A stretch of DNA of 5,635 nt from Atribacterota bacterium (GCA_030599445.1 JAUVOA010000115.1:1-5635); one strand, 5' to 3'; counted from the first letter of the stretch, positions 1-5,326 are shown. Notes: generated by a model from the letters alone, not told the origin. Numbers and translations are program-made.

Positions 1-594
1 AAAGCCTTAGGCGGTGATTATACTTTTGATAAATTAATATTTGATGGCAGGAAGTTTATTCCTCTTCCATCCCTCCATCAGGTCCTGGCCCTTCGCCTGG
101 TAGCTGGCTTTAGCAGCTCTAACCTAATAGACCTCGATTTGGACGGTGAAAAATTTAAATTAGGAGGCAACTATTCTGCGGATAATCTTACCAATACTGA
201 TGTGAACACCTTCTCTCTGCGGGGTTATAAACCTGCCACTCTCGAAGGAAACAATCTTCTCTTAACCAGCTTAGAATATCGCTTTCCTCTAGCCAACATC
301 GAACATGGCCTAAAACTTGATCCCTTCTCTATCTTTTTAGAAAGACTATCGGGTACCTTCTTTGTTGATATAGGAAATGCCTGGGAAAGCGTAGGTAAAA
401 GTATAAATATAACCAATGAAGAAGATGAAATTCATTCTATCTGGCAGAATTTTAAATCAAGTATCGGAGTAGAACTAAAAGCAGATTTTAATTACAAATA
501 CGACTCTCCCTTTACCCTAAGATTAGGGGCAGCCAAAGCCTTGTCCGACCCCAAAGGATATGATATCTACATCACCTTAGGCTCTTCCTTCTAA
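1..594 (+). CDS. Omp85/BamA-TamA-type outer-membrane barrel protein, C-terminal part
   Basis: The frame is open from base 1 to the TAA at 592-594, giving 197 residues with the start off the left edge. I see the hallmarks of the Omp85 (bacterial surface antigen, D15) barrel: an LRGY motif (RGY at visible residues 74-76) like the conserved VRGF/Y of barrel loop 6, then EYRFPL, FFVDIGNAW, a late LRLG strand, and a C-terminal strand ending YITLGSSF. A terminal phenylalanine is the usual signal read by the BAM machinery for outer-membrane insertion. Family members insert or translocate outer-membrane proteins. Others are barrels fused behind POTRA domains, beta-propellers or patatin domains, and the missing N-terminus would decide which. 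The gene converges on the minus-strand thymidylyltransferase, and its stop codon touches a 43-base palindrome. The barrel call is firm; the exact subfamily is not. Confidence 0.85.
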   Translation, partial: KALGGDYTFDKLIFDGRKFIPLPSLHQVLALRLVAGFSSSNLIDLDLDGEKFKLGGNYSADNLTNTDVNTFSLRGYKPATLEGNNLLLTSLEYRFPLANIEHGLKLDPFSIFLERLSGTFFVDIGNAWESVGKSINITNEEDEIHSIWQNFKSSIGVELKADFNYKYDSPFTLRLGAAKALSDPKGYDIYITLGSSF

Positions 595-636
595 AAAAGT
601 TAACCAAAGGTGCCTGGCACCTTTGGTTAACTTTTT
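594..636. repeat. 43-base perfect palindrome, copy 1
   Basis: Two 21-base arms flank a single central T at 615. The left arm begins AAAAAGTTAACC and ends AAAGGTGCC, and the right arm is its exact reverse complement. Smaller palindromes GTTAAC and GGTGCC are nested inside. The same 43 bases recur without mismatch at 3040-3082 and 5185-5227, with the central T on the same strand each time. Here the palindrome fills almost all of the 46-base gap between two convergent genes, and its first A is the last base of the barrel gene's stop codon. Confidence 0.97.
594..636. terminator. Bidirectional intrinsic terminator between convergent genes
   Basis: On either strand the palindrome would fold into a stem of about 20 base pairs closing a three-base loop, with a GC-rich tip (GGTGCC/GGCACC) and a run of five T at the 3' side. 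It lies directly at the stop of the plus-strand barrel gene and 4 bases past the TAG (643-641) of the minus-strand thymidylyltransferase, so it is placed to end both transcripts. The stem is longer than a typical terminator, and termination is inferred, not shown. Confidence 0.7.
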
Positions 637-640
637 GTCT

Positions 641-1711
641 CTATGATAGGCCGACTTTGCTGTGATCGCCTAAAATGAATTCGTACACCCTGGGTAAGTC
701 TTTAGAGTGGTAAACTCTCACGCCCTTGCCTATCAGGCATCTTTGCATTCGTCCCTTTATATATTCCAGTTTGCTCTCTTCTAAAATTACACTGCACTCG
801 ATTTCACTCTTTCTTATTTCTACCCTCTCAGAAATAGAAGTAAAGGGACCTACATAAGAATCGACCACTCTGACCCTTTCTCCAATTATCACCGGGCCTA
901 CTATTTTAGAATTTATAATCTCTGACCCTTTTCCGATTTTTACTCTTCCTGAAATCTGGGAGGCCTCGTCCACCACTTTCGCCTCACTAACATCCCTCTC
1001 AATATCCTCTAAAATTAAGCGATTGGCTTCTAAAATATCATCTGGCTTACCGGTATCTTTCCACCAGCCCTTAATAACTTCAGCTCCAACTTTGTAACCC
1101 TTATCGATCATCCACTGAATGGCATCGGTAATCTCTAATTCCCCCCGGGCAGAAGGTTTTATACTTTTAATAGCCTGATGAACATTTTTATCAAAAAAAT
1201 AGACTCCTATTAAAGCTAAATTACTGACTGGCTCTTTAGGTTTTTCCACTACCCGCACAACTTTTCCCTCTTTTAGTTCAGCTACGCCAAAATGCCTCGG
1301 ATTATTCACTTCAGTCAATAACACAAAAGCATTATAATTCCCTTGAATAAATTTATGGGCATAGCTTTCTATCCCGTTCTTTAAAAGGTTATCCCCTAAG
1401 TACATTAAAAATTTATCTTCTCCCAAAAAATCACGCGCCACCGATACCGCATGAGCCAATCCCAGGGCTTCTTTCTGTTCGATATAAGAAATATTCACTC
1501 CCCACCTACTACCCTCTCTAAGCTCATTCTTTATATCCTCTCCGGTCTCACCAATTATTATGCCGATATTTTTTATTCCGCAATCCCTAATTACTTCTAT
1601 TGCATAAAACAATACCGGTTTATTAGCAATGGGGATTAAATGTTTAGCACTAGTATGAGTAAGCGGTCTAAGACGAGTCCCTTTCCCTGCACAAAGAATA
1701 ATTGATTTCAA
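641..1711 (-). CDS. Glucose-1-phosphate thymidylyltransferase, long form (RmlA-long type nucleotidyltransferase)
   Basis: At 356 residues, this family couples glucose 1-phosphate with dTTP to make dTDP-glucose, the entry to dTDP-rhamnose and other deoxysugars of cell-surface glycans; it acts in the cytoplasm. The N-terminal Rossmann-like domain (about 1-235) shows the nucleotide-binding loop AGKGTRLRPLT (8-18), YLGDN (104-108) with the metal-binding aspartate, VEKPKEP (155-161), RGELEITDA (189-197) and WWKDTGKPDD (216-225). Residues 245-335 hold repeated hexapeptide-like strands (GRVKIGKGS, VIIGERVRVVDSYVG), a left-handed beta-helix that distinguishes the long form (350-360 residues) from short RmlA (about 290). 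The start is TTG at 1711-1709, supported by a strong Shine-Dalgarno 7 bases away and by the motif close to the N-terminus. The gene lies 42 bases behind the reductase gene, probably in one transcript. A different sugar or nucleotide specificity is possible. Confidence 0.9.
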   Translation of the reverse strand: MKSIILCAGKGTRLRPLTHTSAKHLIPIANKPVLFYAIEVIRDCGIKNIGIIIGETGEDIKNELREGSRWGVNISYIEQKEALGLAHAVSVARDFLGEDKFLMYLGDNLLKNGIESYAHKFIQGNYNAFVLLTEVNNPRHFGVAELKEGKVVRVVEKPKEPVSNLALIGVYFFDKNVHQAIKSIKPSARGELEITDAIQWMIDKGYKVGAEVIKGWWKDTGKPDDILEANRLILEDIERDVSEAKVVDEASQISGRVKIGKGSEIINSKIVGPVIIGERVRVVDSYVGPFTSISERVEIRKSEIECSVILEESKLEYIKGRMQRCLIGKGVRVYHSKDLPRVYEFILGDHSKVGLS

Positions 1712-1718
1712 TCTAATT

Positions 1719-1727
1719 CCTCCCTCC
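1719..1727 (-). promoter_or_regulatory. Ribosome binding site supporting a TTG start
   Basis: On the minus strand GGAGGGAGG is followed by a 7-base spacer (AATTAGA) and then TTG. The strong, well-spaced site is the main reason to accept the non-ATG start of the thymidylyltransferase. Confidence 0.8.
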
Positions 1728-1755
1728 TCTTATTCTTCTTCCTCTTATTCCTCTT
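1726..1755 (-). repeat. 15-base tandem repeat, two units, between two genes
   Basis: On the plus strand CCTCTTATTCTTCTT (1726-1740) is followed directly by CCTCTTATTCCTCTT (1741-1755), 14 of 15 identical. On the coding strand this is purine-rich (AAGAGGAATAAGAGG). The array overlaps the TAA stop of the reductase gene (1756-1754) at one end and the Shine-Dalgarno of the thymidylyltransferase at the other, so it makes up most of the 42-base spacer. Confidence 0.9.
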
Positions 1756-2896
1756 AAAATAATATCTTCCCAATATTTCTGCCAAGAATCTTCCCTACTT
1801 CTATAAATATCTTGGGATTCTTAAGCGCCTCTTTAAAAATCACAGAATGATTTTCAAAATTAGCTACCTTCTCAATAAAACCAGCATTTTTCTTAAACAA
1901 CATAAATATATTTTTTAATTCTTTTTCATTTATCTCTTCATAAAATTTCCGAGCTTTTAATGCAAACTTAATCTCTTTCCCAAATTTCCTCTTCAACCGT
2001 TTATCATATTCATCTAATCTATTATCCCTAATACATTCTGCCAAAAGCTCTGCCGATTTCAACCCATAATATATCCCCCCACCAGTTAAAGGCTTTACCT
2101 GACAAGCTGCGTCTCCTACTAAAGCAATATTCTGATAAAAATTTTGGGTCAATCCTACTAAAAATATTCCGGATAATTTTTCAATAATCTCACCTTTAAT
2201 TCTAAAGTCTTCTATAAACTGCTCTAAATCTTTGCGGCAATTTTTCGAAATAACTCCTAAACGGATGATATTATCTCCTTCCGGAATAATCCAGATGAAA
2301 AAAGGAATACCTTCACGAAGATGTACCTGGGTAATTGATGGAGGGGTTAATTCCTTATCTAATTTCATTCTATACTGAACTCCTACATACAATTTTACTC
2401 TTTCTCTCTTCCTGTCTTTCTTCTCATCTTTCCCATTATTTTTATTGACATTTATAAATTTTCTCACCTGAGAGCTTGGTCCATCAGCTCCAATCACCAA
2501 ATCGGCATAAATATCCTCAAGAGTAGTCTTAAGTATATAACTAGACCCTTCCTTCTTTATCTCTATTAACTTCTTTCCGCATTCTATCTCCAAGCCTTGG
2601 CTTAAATTTTTATCAAACTTCTCACGATCAATTACATAAGCTACGCCTTCTCTCTTGATTTGAAAATTATCATCTCTATAAAAAAATAAAGCTCCATTAA
2701 TTTGATTAATAATAGAGGTTTCAGAAAGAGGAAGTAGGGTATTTTCAAAAACCTGTCTTCCGACAAGTCCGGCACATCTAACTGGCTTTCCCACCTCTCG
2801 ATGCTCTTCAATTATCCTGGTTTTAAAACCATAATTCTTTAACAATTGAGCCGTATAGCATCCTGCTGGACCTGCACCGACAATAACTATTTCCAT
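1754..2896 (-). CDS. Geranylgeranyl-reductase-family FAD-dependent oxidoreductase
   Basis: This 380-residue flavoprotein has the layout of the geranylgeranyl reductase family. GAGPAG (7-12) begins the dinucleotide-binding fold. KPVRCAG (37-43) matches the conserved P-x-x-C-x-G of these reductases. VIGADGPSS (134-142) is the second FAD-contact motif, and ALVGDAACQVKPLTGGG (258-274) closes the FAD site. Relatives use reduced flavin to saturate isoprenoid double bonds, as in chlorophyll side chains, archaeal lipids, menaquinone or polyprenols. The substrate here cannot be read from sequence. There is no signal peptide, and membrane association would be peripheral. Residues 150-166 (about NKNNGKDEKKDRKRER) form an unusual lysine/arginine-rich insert. 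ATG at 2896 has CAGAGG 7 bases upstream. The thymidylyltransferase gene follows after 42 bases. The DNA is visibly more AT-rich than psuKG. A related aromatic-ring hydroxylase role is less likely, given the cysteine motif. Confidence 0.88.
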   Translation of the reverse strand: MEIVIVGAGPAGCYTAQLLKNYGFKTRIIEEHREVGKPVRCAGLVGRQVFENTLLPLSETSIINQINGALFFYRDDNFQIKREGVAYVIDREKFDKNLSQGLEIECGKKLIEIKKEGSSYILKTTLEDIYADLVIGADGPSSQVRKFINVNKNNGKDEKKDRKRERVKLYVGVQYRMKLDKELTPPSITQVHLREGIPFFIWIIPEGDNIIRLGVISKNCRKDLEQFIEDFRIKGEIIEKLSGIFLVGLTQNFYQNIALVGDAACQVKPLTGGGIYYGLKSAELLAECIRDNRLDEYDKRLKRKFGKEIKFALKARKFYEEINEKELKNIFMLFKKNAGFIEKVANFENHSVIFKEALKNPKIFIEVGKILGRNIGKILF

Positions 2897-2903
2897 ATAA
2901 ATT

Positions 2904-2926
2904 CCTCTGTTTTATTATGTATTATA
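2904..2926 (-). promoter_or_regulatory. Candidate -10 box and ribosome binding site of the reductase operon
   Basis: On the minus strand, TATAAT (2926-2921) lies 24 bases before the ATG, and CAGAGG (2909-2904) lies 7 bases before it. The -10 sits inside the palindromic AT run ATTATATAAT, and I see no good -35 at 16-18 bases. The ribosome site is convincing. The promoter is only suggestive in such AT-rich DNA, and it would give a leader of under 20 bases. Confidence 0.4.
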
Positions 2927-2997
2927 TAATGTACTTTATGCTAAATATATATTCTACAAATAAACTCAAAAACCCTTCTTTTTTTAAAAATATCTCT

Positions 2998-3045
2998 ACT
3001 AAAATTTCACACCCCGGCACTAAATTTGTTCTACGAACTAAAAAG
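2998..3045 (+). repeat. Irregular ACTAAA direct repeats beside palindrome copy 2
   Basis: ACTAAAATTT (2998-3007), ACTAAATTT (3019-3027) and ACTAAAAAG (3037-3045) occur in the same orientation. They are separated by the short GC-richer inserts CACACCCCGGC and GTTCTACGA, the second of which lies within a small GTTC-TAC-GAAC inverted repeat. The third unit runs into the left arm of palindrome copy 2. The remainder of the 2897-3036 gap is plain AT-rich DNA in which I see no gene. Confidence 0.5.
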
Positions 3046-3085
3046 TTAACCAAAGGTGCCTGGCACCTTTGGTTAACTTTTTAGT
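3037..3085. repeat. 43-base palindrome, copy 2, with stem extended to 24 pairs
   Basis: The core at 3040-3082 is identical to copies 1 and 3. Here the three flanking bases on each side also pair (ACT at 3037-3039 with AGT at 3083-3085), so each arm is 24 bases. The right arm lies within the 3' end of psuG, whose TAA is at 3075-3073. Confidence 0.97.
3037..3085 (-). terminator. Intrinsic terminator of the psuK-psuG operon
   Basis: Read on the minus strand, the palindrome begins in the last codons of psuG and ends in a run of five T before AGTTCG. It lies between psuG and the same-strand reductase gene about 180 bases on, so it would separate the two operons. Because the stop codon lies inside the stem, a ribosome at the end of psuG would cover the left arm. 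That might delay folding. Confidence 0.65.
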
Positions 3086-4014
3086 GCTCGGGCGATTTTT
3101 GCGGCCACCCGAGCATTATCCTTTACCAGCTCAATATTAGCTTTCAGGCTCTTGCCTCCGGTTATTTCTTTTATCTTGTTCAATAAATAAGGAGTTAGCT
3201 TCTTTCCTTTGACCCCTTCCTTCTCTGCCCCCCTAACAGCCTCTTCTATCACTTCATTCATATACTCCACTGAAATGGAGTATTCTTCCGGAACAGGGTT
3301 GGCAATAATAATTCCCCCTTTTAATCCTAAATCCTCCATAGTTCTTATTATTCCAACTGCTTCCTTCTCATTATTTACCACATAATCAACCTTTAGTCCG
3401 CTTTCCCGACAATAAAAAGCAGGCAGCTCTTCACTCCCAAATCCGATCACCGGCACACCCATAGTCTCCAGATATTCTAAAGTCAAAGGCAGATCGAGTA
3501 TCGCCTTTGCCCCACTACACACCACAGCTACCGATGTTCGCGCCAATTCCTGTAAATCTGCTGATATATCAAAAGTCTTCTCTACTCCCCGGTGTACTCC
3601 CCCTATACCACCGGTTGCAAAAACCTTTATTCCAGCCCTCTCCGCTACTAACATAGTTGCCGCTACCGTAGTAGCTCCATTTAAACCTTTAGCTACTATC
3701 GCTACCAAATCTCGTCGACTGGCTTTTAAAATATCTTTAGAAGTCGCCATAAATTCTAACTCGCTCGCCCTCAGCCCTATTTTTATCTTCCCTTTAATAA
3801 CCGCAATAGTAGCAGGCACAACTCCATATCTTCGTATAATCTCTTCCATTTCCCCAGCTACTTTTAAATTTTCCGGATAAGGAAATCCATGAGATATTAA
3901 AGTTGATTCTAAGGCTACCACCGGTCTACCATTTTCCAAAGCTTCTTTTACTTCATCTTTAAAATCAAAAAATCTTTCTCCATTCACACCCATAATCAAG
4001 TTACAATAACCCAC
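3073..4014 (-). CDS. psuG: Pseudouridine-5'-phosphate glycosidase
   Basis: PsuG splits pseudouridine 5'-phosphate into uracil and ribose 5-phosphate, breaking a C-C glycosidic bond in the cytoplasm. The 313 residues match the E. coli enzyme (about 312) throughout: VVALESTLISHGFP (32-45), PATIAVIKG, SRRDL (99-103), NGATTVAATM (112-121), FATGGIGGVHRG (132-143), TFDISADLQEL (147-157), CSGAKAILDL (166-175) and ANPVPEE. By alignment from memory with E. coli E31, K93, D149 and K166, the catalytic residues correspond to E36, K97, D153 and the Schiff-base lysine K170, all present. The start given is GTG at 4014, overlapping psuK by 14 bases. ATG at 3993 (residue 8) is an alternative, but it has no near Shine-Dalgarno. 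The last codons (AAA AGT TAA) come from the repeated palindrome, ending the protein a few residues earlier than E. coli's. Confidence 0.97.
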   Translation of the reverse strand: MGYCNLIMGVNGERFFDFKDEVKEALENGRPVVALESTLISHGFPYPENLKVAGEMEEIIRRYGVVPATIAVIKGKIKIGLRASELEFMATSKDILKASRRDLVAIVAKGLNGATTVAATMLVAERAGIKVFATGGIGGVHRGVEKTFDISADLQELARTSVAVVCSGAKAILDLPLTLEYLETMGVPVIGFGSEELPAFYCRESGLKVDYVVNNEKEAVGIIRTMEDLGLKGGIIIANPVPEEYSISVEYMNEVIEEAVRGAEKEGVKGKKLTPYLLNKIKEITGGKSLKANIELVKDNARVAAKIARALKS

Positions 4015-5074
4015 CTCTCTCTTTCTCCTCTTCTATCCTTTTTCTTAATAATCCTTCTCTTAAATCTCTCCTTACCGCTTCTTTTGTGGAAATAGTTAAG
4101 GCTGCCGCACTCAAACCAAATCTTGCCGCCACTTCAAGAGAATATCCCTTATAAATTCCATAAACAAGGCCTGCTACCAGTGCATCTCCAGCACCAGTTA
4201 TATCTACTACCTCGCCTCTGTAGGGCGCCATAAACTTGCCTTTCCCCGGTTTATCCTGCTCTCTCTCTCTTGAACCACCAGCCCCGCTATAAGAGACATA
4301 TATTCCTCTTTTTCCTAAAGTGACAATCACATTCTTAACCCCTCGACATCTCAGTTCCTCTGCCGCCTTCACCAGATCTAAATCCTGATCATCACCTATC
4401 TCCGCCCCCAAAATTGATTCCAACTCATCCCTACTAGGAGTTATATAATCAATAATCCATCTCCCGCTTCCGTCCAATATCTTACTTAACTCCTTAGCCT
4501 TCTCCACCGAGACCGGCTCAATCAAAAGAGGGACCTTAACCTTATTGCACAGGTCCACCACATATCCGATACTCTCCTCCGGTATATTGGTATCAACCAC
4601 CACTATCTTGCTCTCTTTGATCAGATAGGCCTTGGACCTCAGATAATCTACCGTAATCTCCTCTAATATCTGCATGTCCGAGACCGCAACTTCCATCTCG
4701 CCTTTCTCATCCAATATAGCCAGGTATATTCCGGTAGGATGCTCCCCTGATATTATCATCTGCTCGGTCTTAACTCCCGCCTTCCCGGTCTCCTCTAAAA
4801 TTCTTATCCCTTCTCCATCATCTCCCACCGCACTCAACAAAGTAACCGGTACATTAAGTAAAGCCAGATTATGAGTAATATTTCTTCCCACTCCCCCTGA
4901 ATCAACATTTATCTTACCCGGGTTGGATGTATGTTTTTCCAGCACCTCCCCAGTAGGTCTGCCTCTTAAATCAATATTAACTCCACCTATTACCACTACC
5001 CCGCCAAATCTCTCCCGAACATTGCTTAATCTCGGAGAACTCAAAACTTCCTCTCTTATTCTGGTTATTACCAT
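4001..5074 (-). CDS. psuK: Pseudouridine kinase (PfkB/ribokinase family)
   Basis: PsuK phosphorylates pseudouridine at the 5' position with ATP, making the substrate of PsuG. At 357 residues it is longer than E. coli PsuK (about 313). The PfkB fold shows VVVIGGVNIDLRG (26-38), the PsuK-like SNPGKI (50-55) and GGVGRNITHNLALL (60-73), LSAVGDDGEG (80-89), VSDMQI (131-136), TPSRDELE (212-219) and the ATP-site signature DITGAGDALVAGL (291-303), with catalytic-base D297. Extra length comes from an N-terminal extension of about 25 residues and a charged insert at about 264-280. The insert's DNA holds a (CT)6 run on the plus strand (4259-4270). ATG at 5074 has GGAG 7 bases upstream, and a later start is possible. 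The overlap with psuG implies coupled translation. A generic sugar or nucleoside kinase is the alternative, but adjacency and motifs favour PsuK. Confidence 0.94.
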   Translation of the reverse strand: MVITRIREEVLSSPRLSNVRERFGGVVVIGGVNIDLRGRPTGEVLEKHTSNPGKINVDSGGVGRNITHNLALLNVPVTLLSAVGDDGEGIRILEETGKAGVKTEQMIISGEHPTGIYLAILDEKGEMEVAVSDMQILEEITVDYLRSKAYLIKESKIVVVDTNIPEESIGYVVDLCNKVKVPLLIEPVSVEKAKELSKILDGSGRWIIDYITPSRDELESILGAEIGDDQDLDLVKAAEELRCRGVKNVIVTLGKRGIYVSYSGAGGSREREQDKPGKGKFMAPYRGEVVDITGAGDALVAGLVYGIYKGYSLEVAARFGLSAAALTISTKEAVRRDLREGLLRKRIEEEKERGGLL

Positions 5075-5081
5075 TTTACTG

Positions 5082-5085
5082 CTCC
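5082..5085 (-). promoter_or_regulatory. Ribosome binding site of psuK
   Basis: GGAG on the minus strand lies 7 bases before ATG at 5074. It falls in the first unit of a 10-base tandem repeat. Confidence 0.65.
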
Positions 5086-5122
5086 GCCCTATTCCGCCTT
5101 ATTCCACTCTACCTTACTCTAC
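5083..5122. repeat. Degenerate 10-base tandem repeat in the psuK leader
   Basis: On the plus strand the units are TCCGCCCTAT, TCCGCCTTAT, TCCACTCTAC and CTTACTCTAC. Neighbouring units differ at one to four positions. On the coding strand the array is purine-rich, and the unit nearest the gene carries the GGAG ribosome site. Confidence 0.7.
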
Positions 5123-5146
5123 TCCAAAACCGATAATATTTTTTTC

Positions 5147-5155
5147 ATTATACCA
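5147..5155 (-). promoter_or_regulatory. Extended -10 promoter for psuKG
   Basis: On the minus strand TGGTATAAT (5155-5147) is a perfect TATAAT preceded by the TG-N extension, which can replace a -35 box. It lies about 72 bases before the psuK ATG, giving a leader of roughly 65 bases that contains the 10-base repeats. No -35 is seen at 16-18 bases. It is the best promoter match in the window. Confidence 0.6.
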
Positions 5156-5184
5156 CAAACTCCCCTTTCTACCCCAAACTTGTC

Positions 5185-5227
5185 AAAAAGTTAACCAAAG
5201 GTGCCTGGCACCTTTGGTTAACTTTTT
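5185..5227. repeat. 43-base perfect palindrome, copy 3
   Basis: This copy is identical to copies 1 and 2 and has its central T at 5206. It sits about 30 bases upstream of the psuK -10. No gene within the 400 bases to the right ends at it, and psuK reads away from it. It could insulate psuK from minus-strand transcripts arriving from beyond the right edge, but its position does not require a terminator role. Confidence 0.97.
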
Positions 5228-5237
5228 TAATAAAAAA

Positions 5238-5278
5238 GACAGGCGAACCTGTCCTCGTGAAAACGGGAAACGCCTGTC
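5238..5278. repeat. Compound hairpin element next to palindrome copy 3
   Basis: GACAGGCG (5238-5245) is the reverse complement of CGCCTGTC (5271-5278), closing a 41-base element. Inside, CTCGT/ACGGG (5254-5258 with 5263-5267, one G-T pair) closes a GAAA tetraloop. GACAGG can instead pair with the nearer CCTGTC (5248-5253) across a CGAA loop, so two folds compete. CCTGTCCT occurs directly repeated at 5248-5255 and 5273-5280. It lies 10 bases from copy 3 and outside any gene, and it resembles bacterial REP-type elements. Confidence 0.65.
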
Positions 5279-5290
5279 CTACTCTTATTT

Positions 5291-5326
5291 TCTCCTCCCC
5301 TTTAAAGGGAGAGGATTAAAGTGGGG
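5291..5326. repeat. Palindromic intergenic element centred on CCCTTTAAAGGG
   Basis: CCCTTTAAAGGG (5298-5309) is a perfect 12-base palindrome within a longer imperfect one (CTCCTCCC against GGGAGAGG). It is followed by ATTAAAGTGGGGG. From memory this resembles a short intergenic sequence seen in many unrelated genomes, but I cannot confirm that here. No coding sense is apparent. Confidence 0.45.

Noticed and set aside
225..416. Minus-strand open frame inside the barrel gene
   Set aside because: It is antisense to a strongly supported Omp85 reading frame and has no family features.
1451..1639. Plus-strand open frame inside the thymidylyltransferase gene
   Set aside because: It is antisense to the conserved catalytic domain and has no ribosome site or domain.
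3991..3993. ATG at 3993-3991 as the psuG start
   Set aside because: It remains possible, but has no Shine-Dalgarno within 5-12 bases. GTG at 4014 has purine-rich GAGGAGAAAGAGAG directly upstream and overlaps psuK in the usual coupled fashion. The choice is uncertain.
4674..4874. Plus-strand open frame inside psuK
   Set aside because: It is antisense to conserved kinase sequence, and its translation has no recognisable motifs.
5181..5186. Perfect TTGACA (-35 consensus) on the minus strand, partly formed by the end of palindrome copy 3
   Set aside because: It lies 28 bases from the TATAAT at 5152-5147, far from the usual 17, and no -10 sequence exists at 16-18 bases. The extended -10 can act without it.
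594..5227. CRISPR array made of the palindromic repeats
   Set aside because: The copies are more than 2 kb apart with genes between them, so there are no regular spacers and no cas gene is visible.
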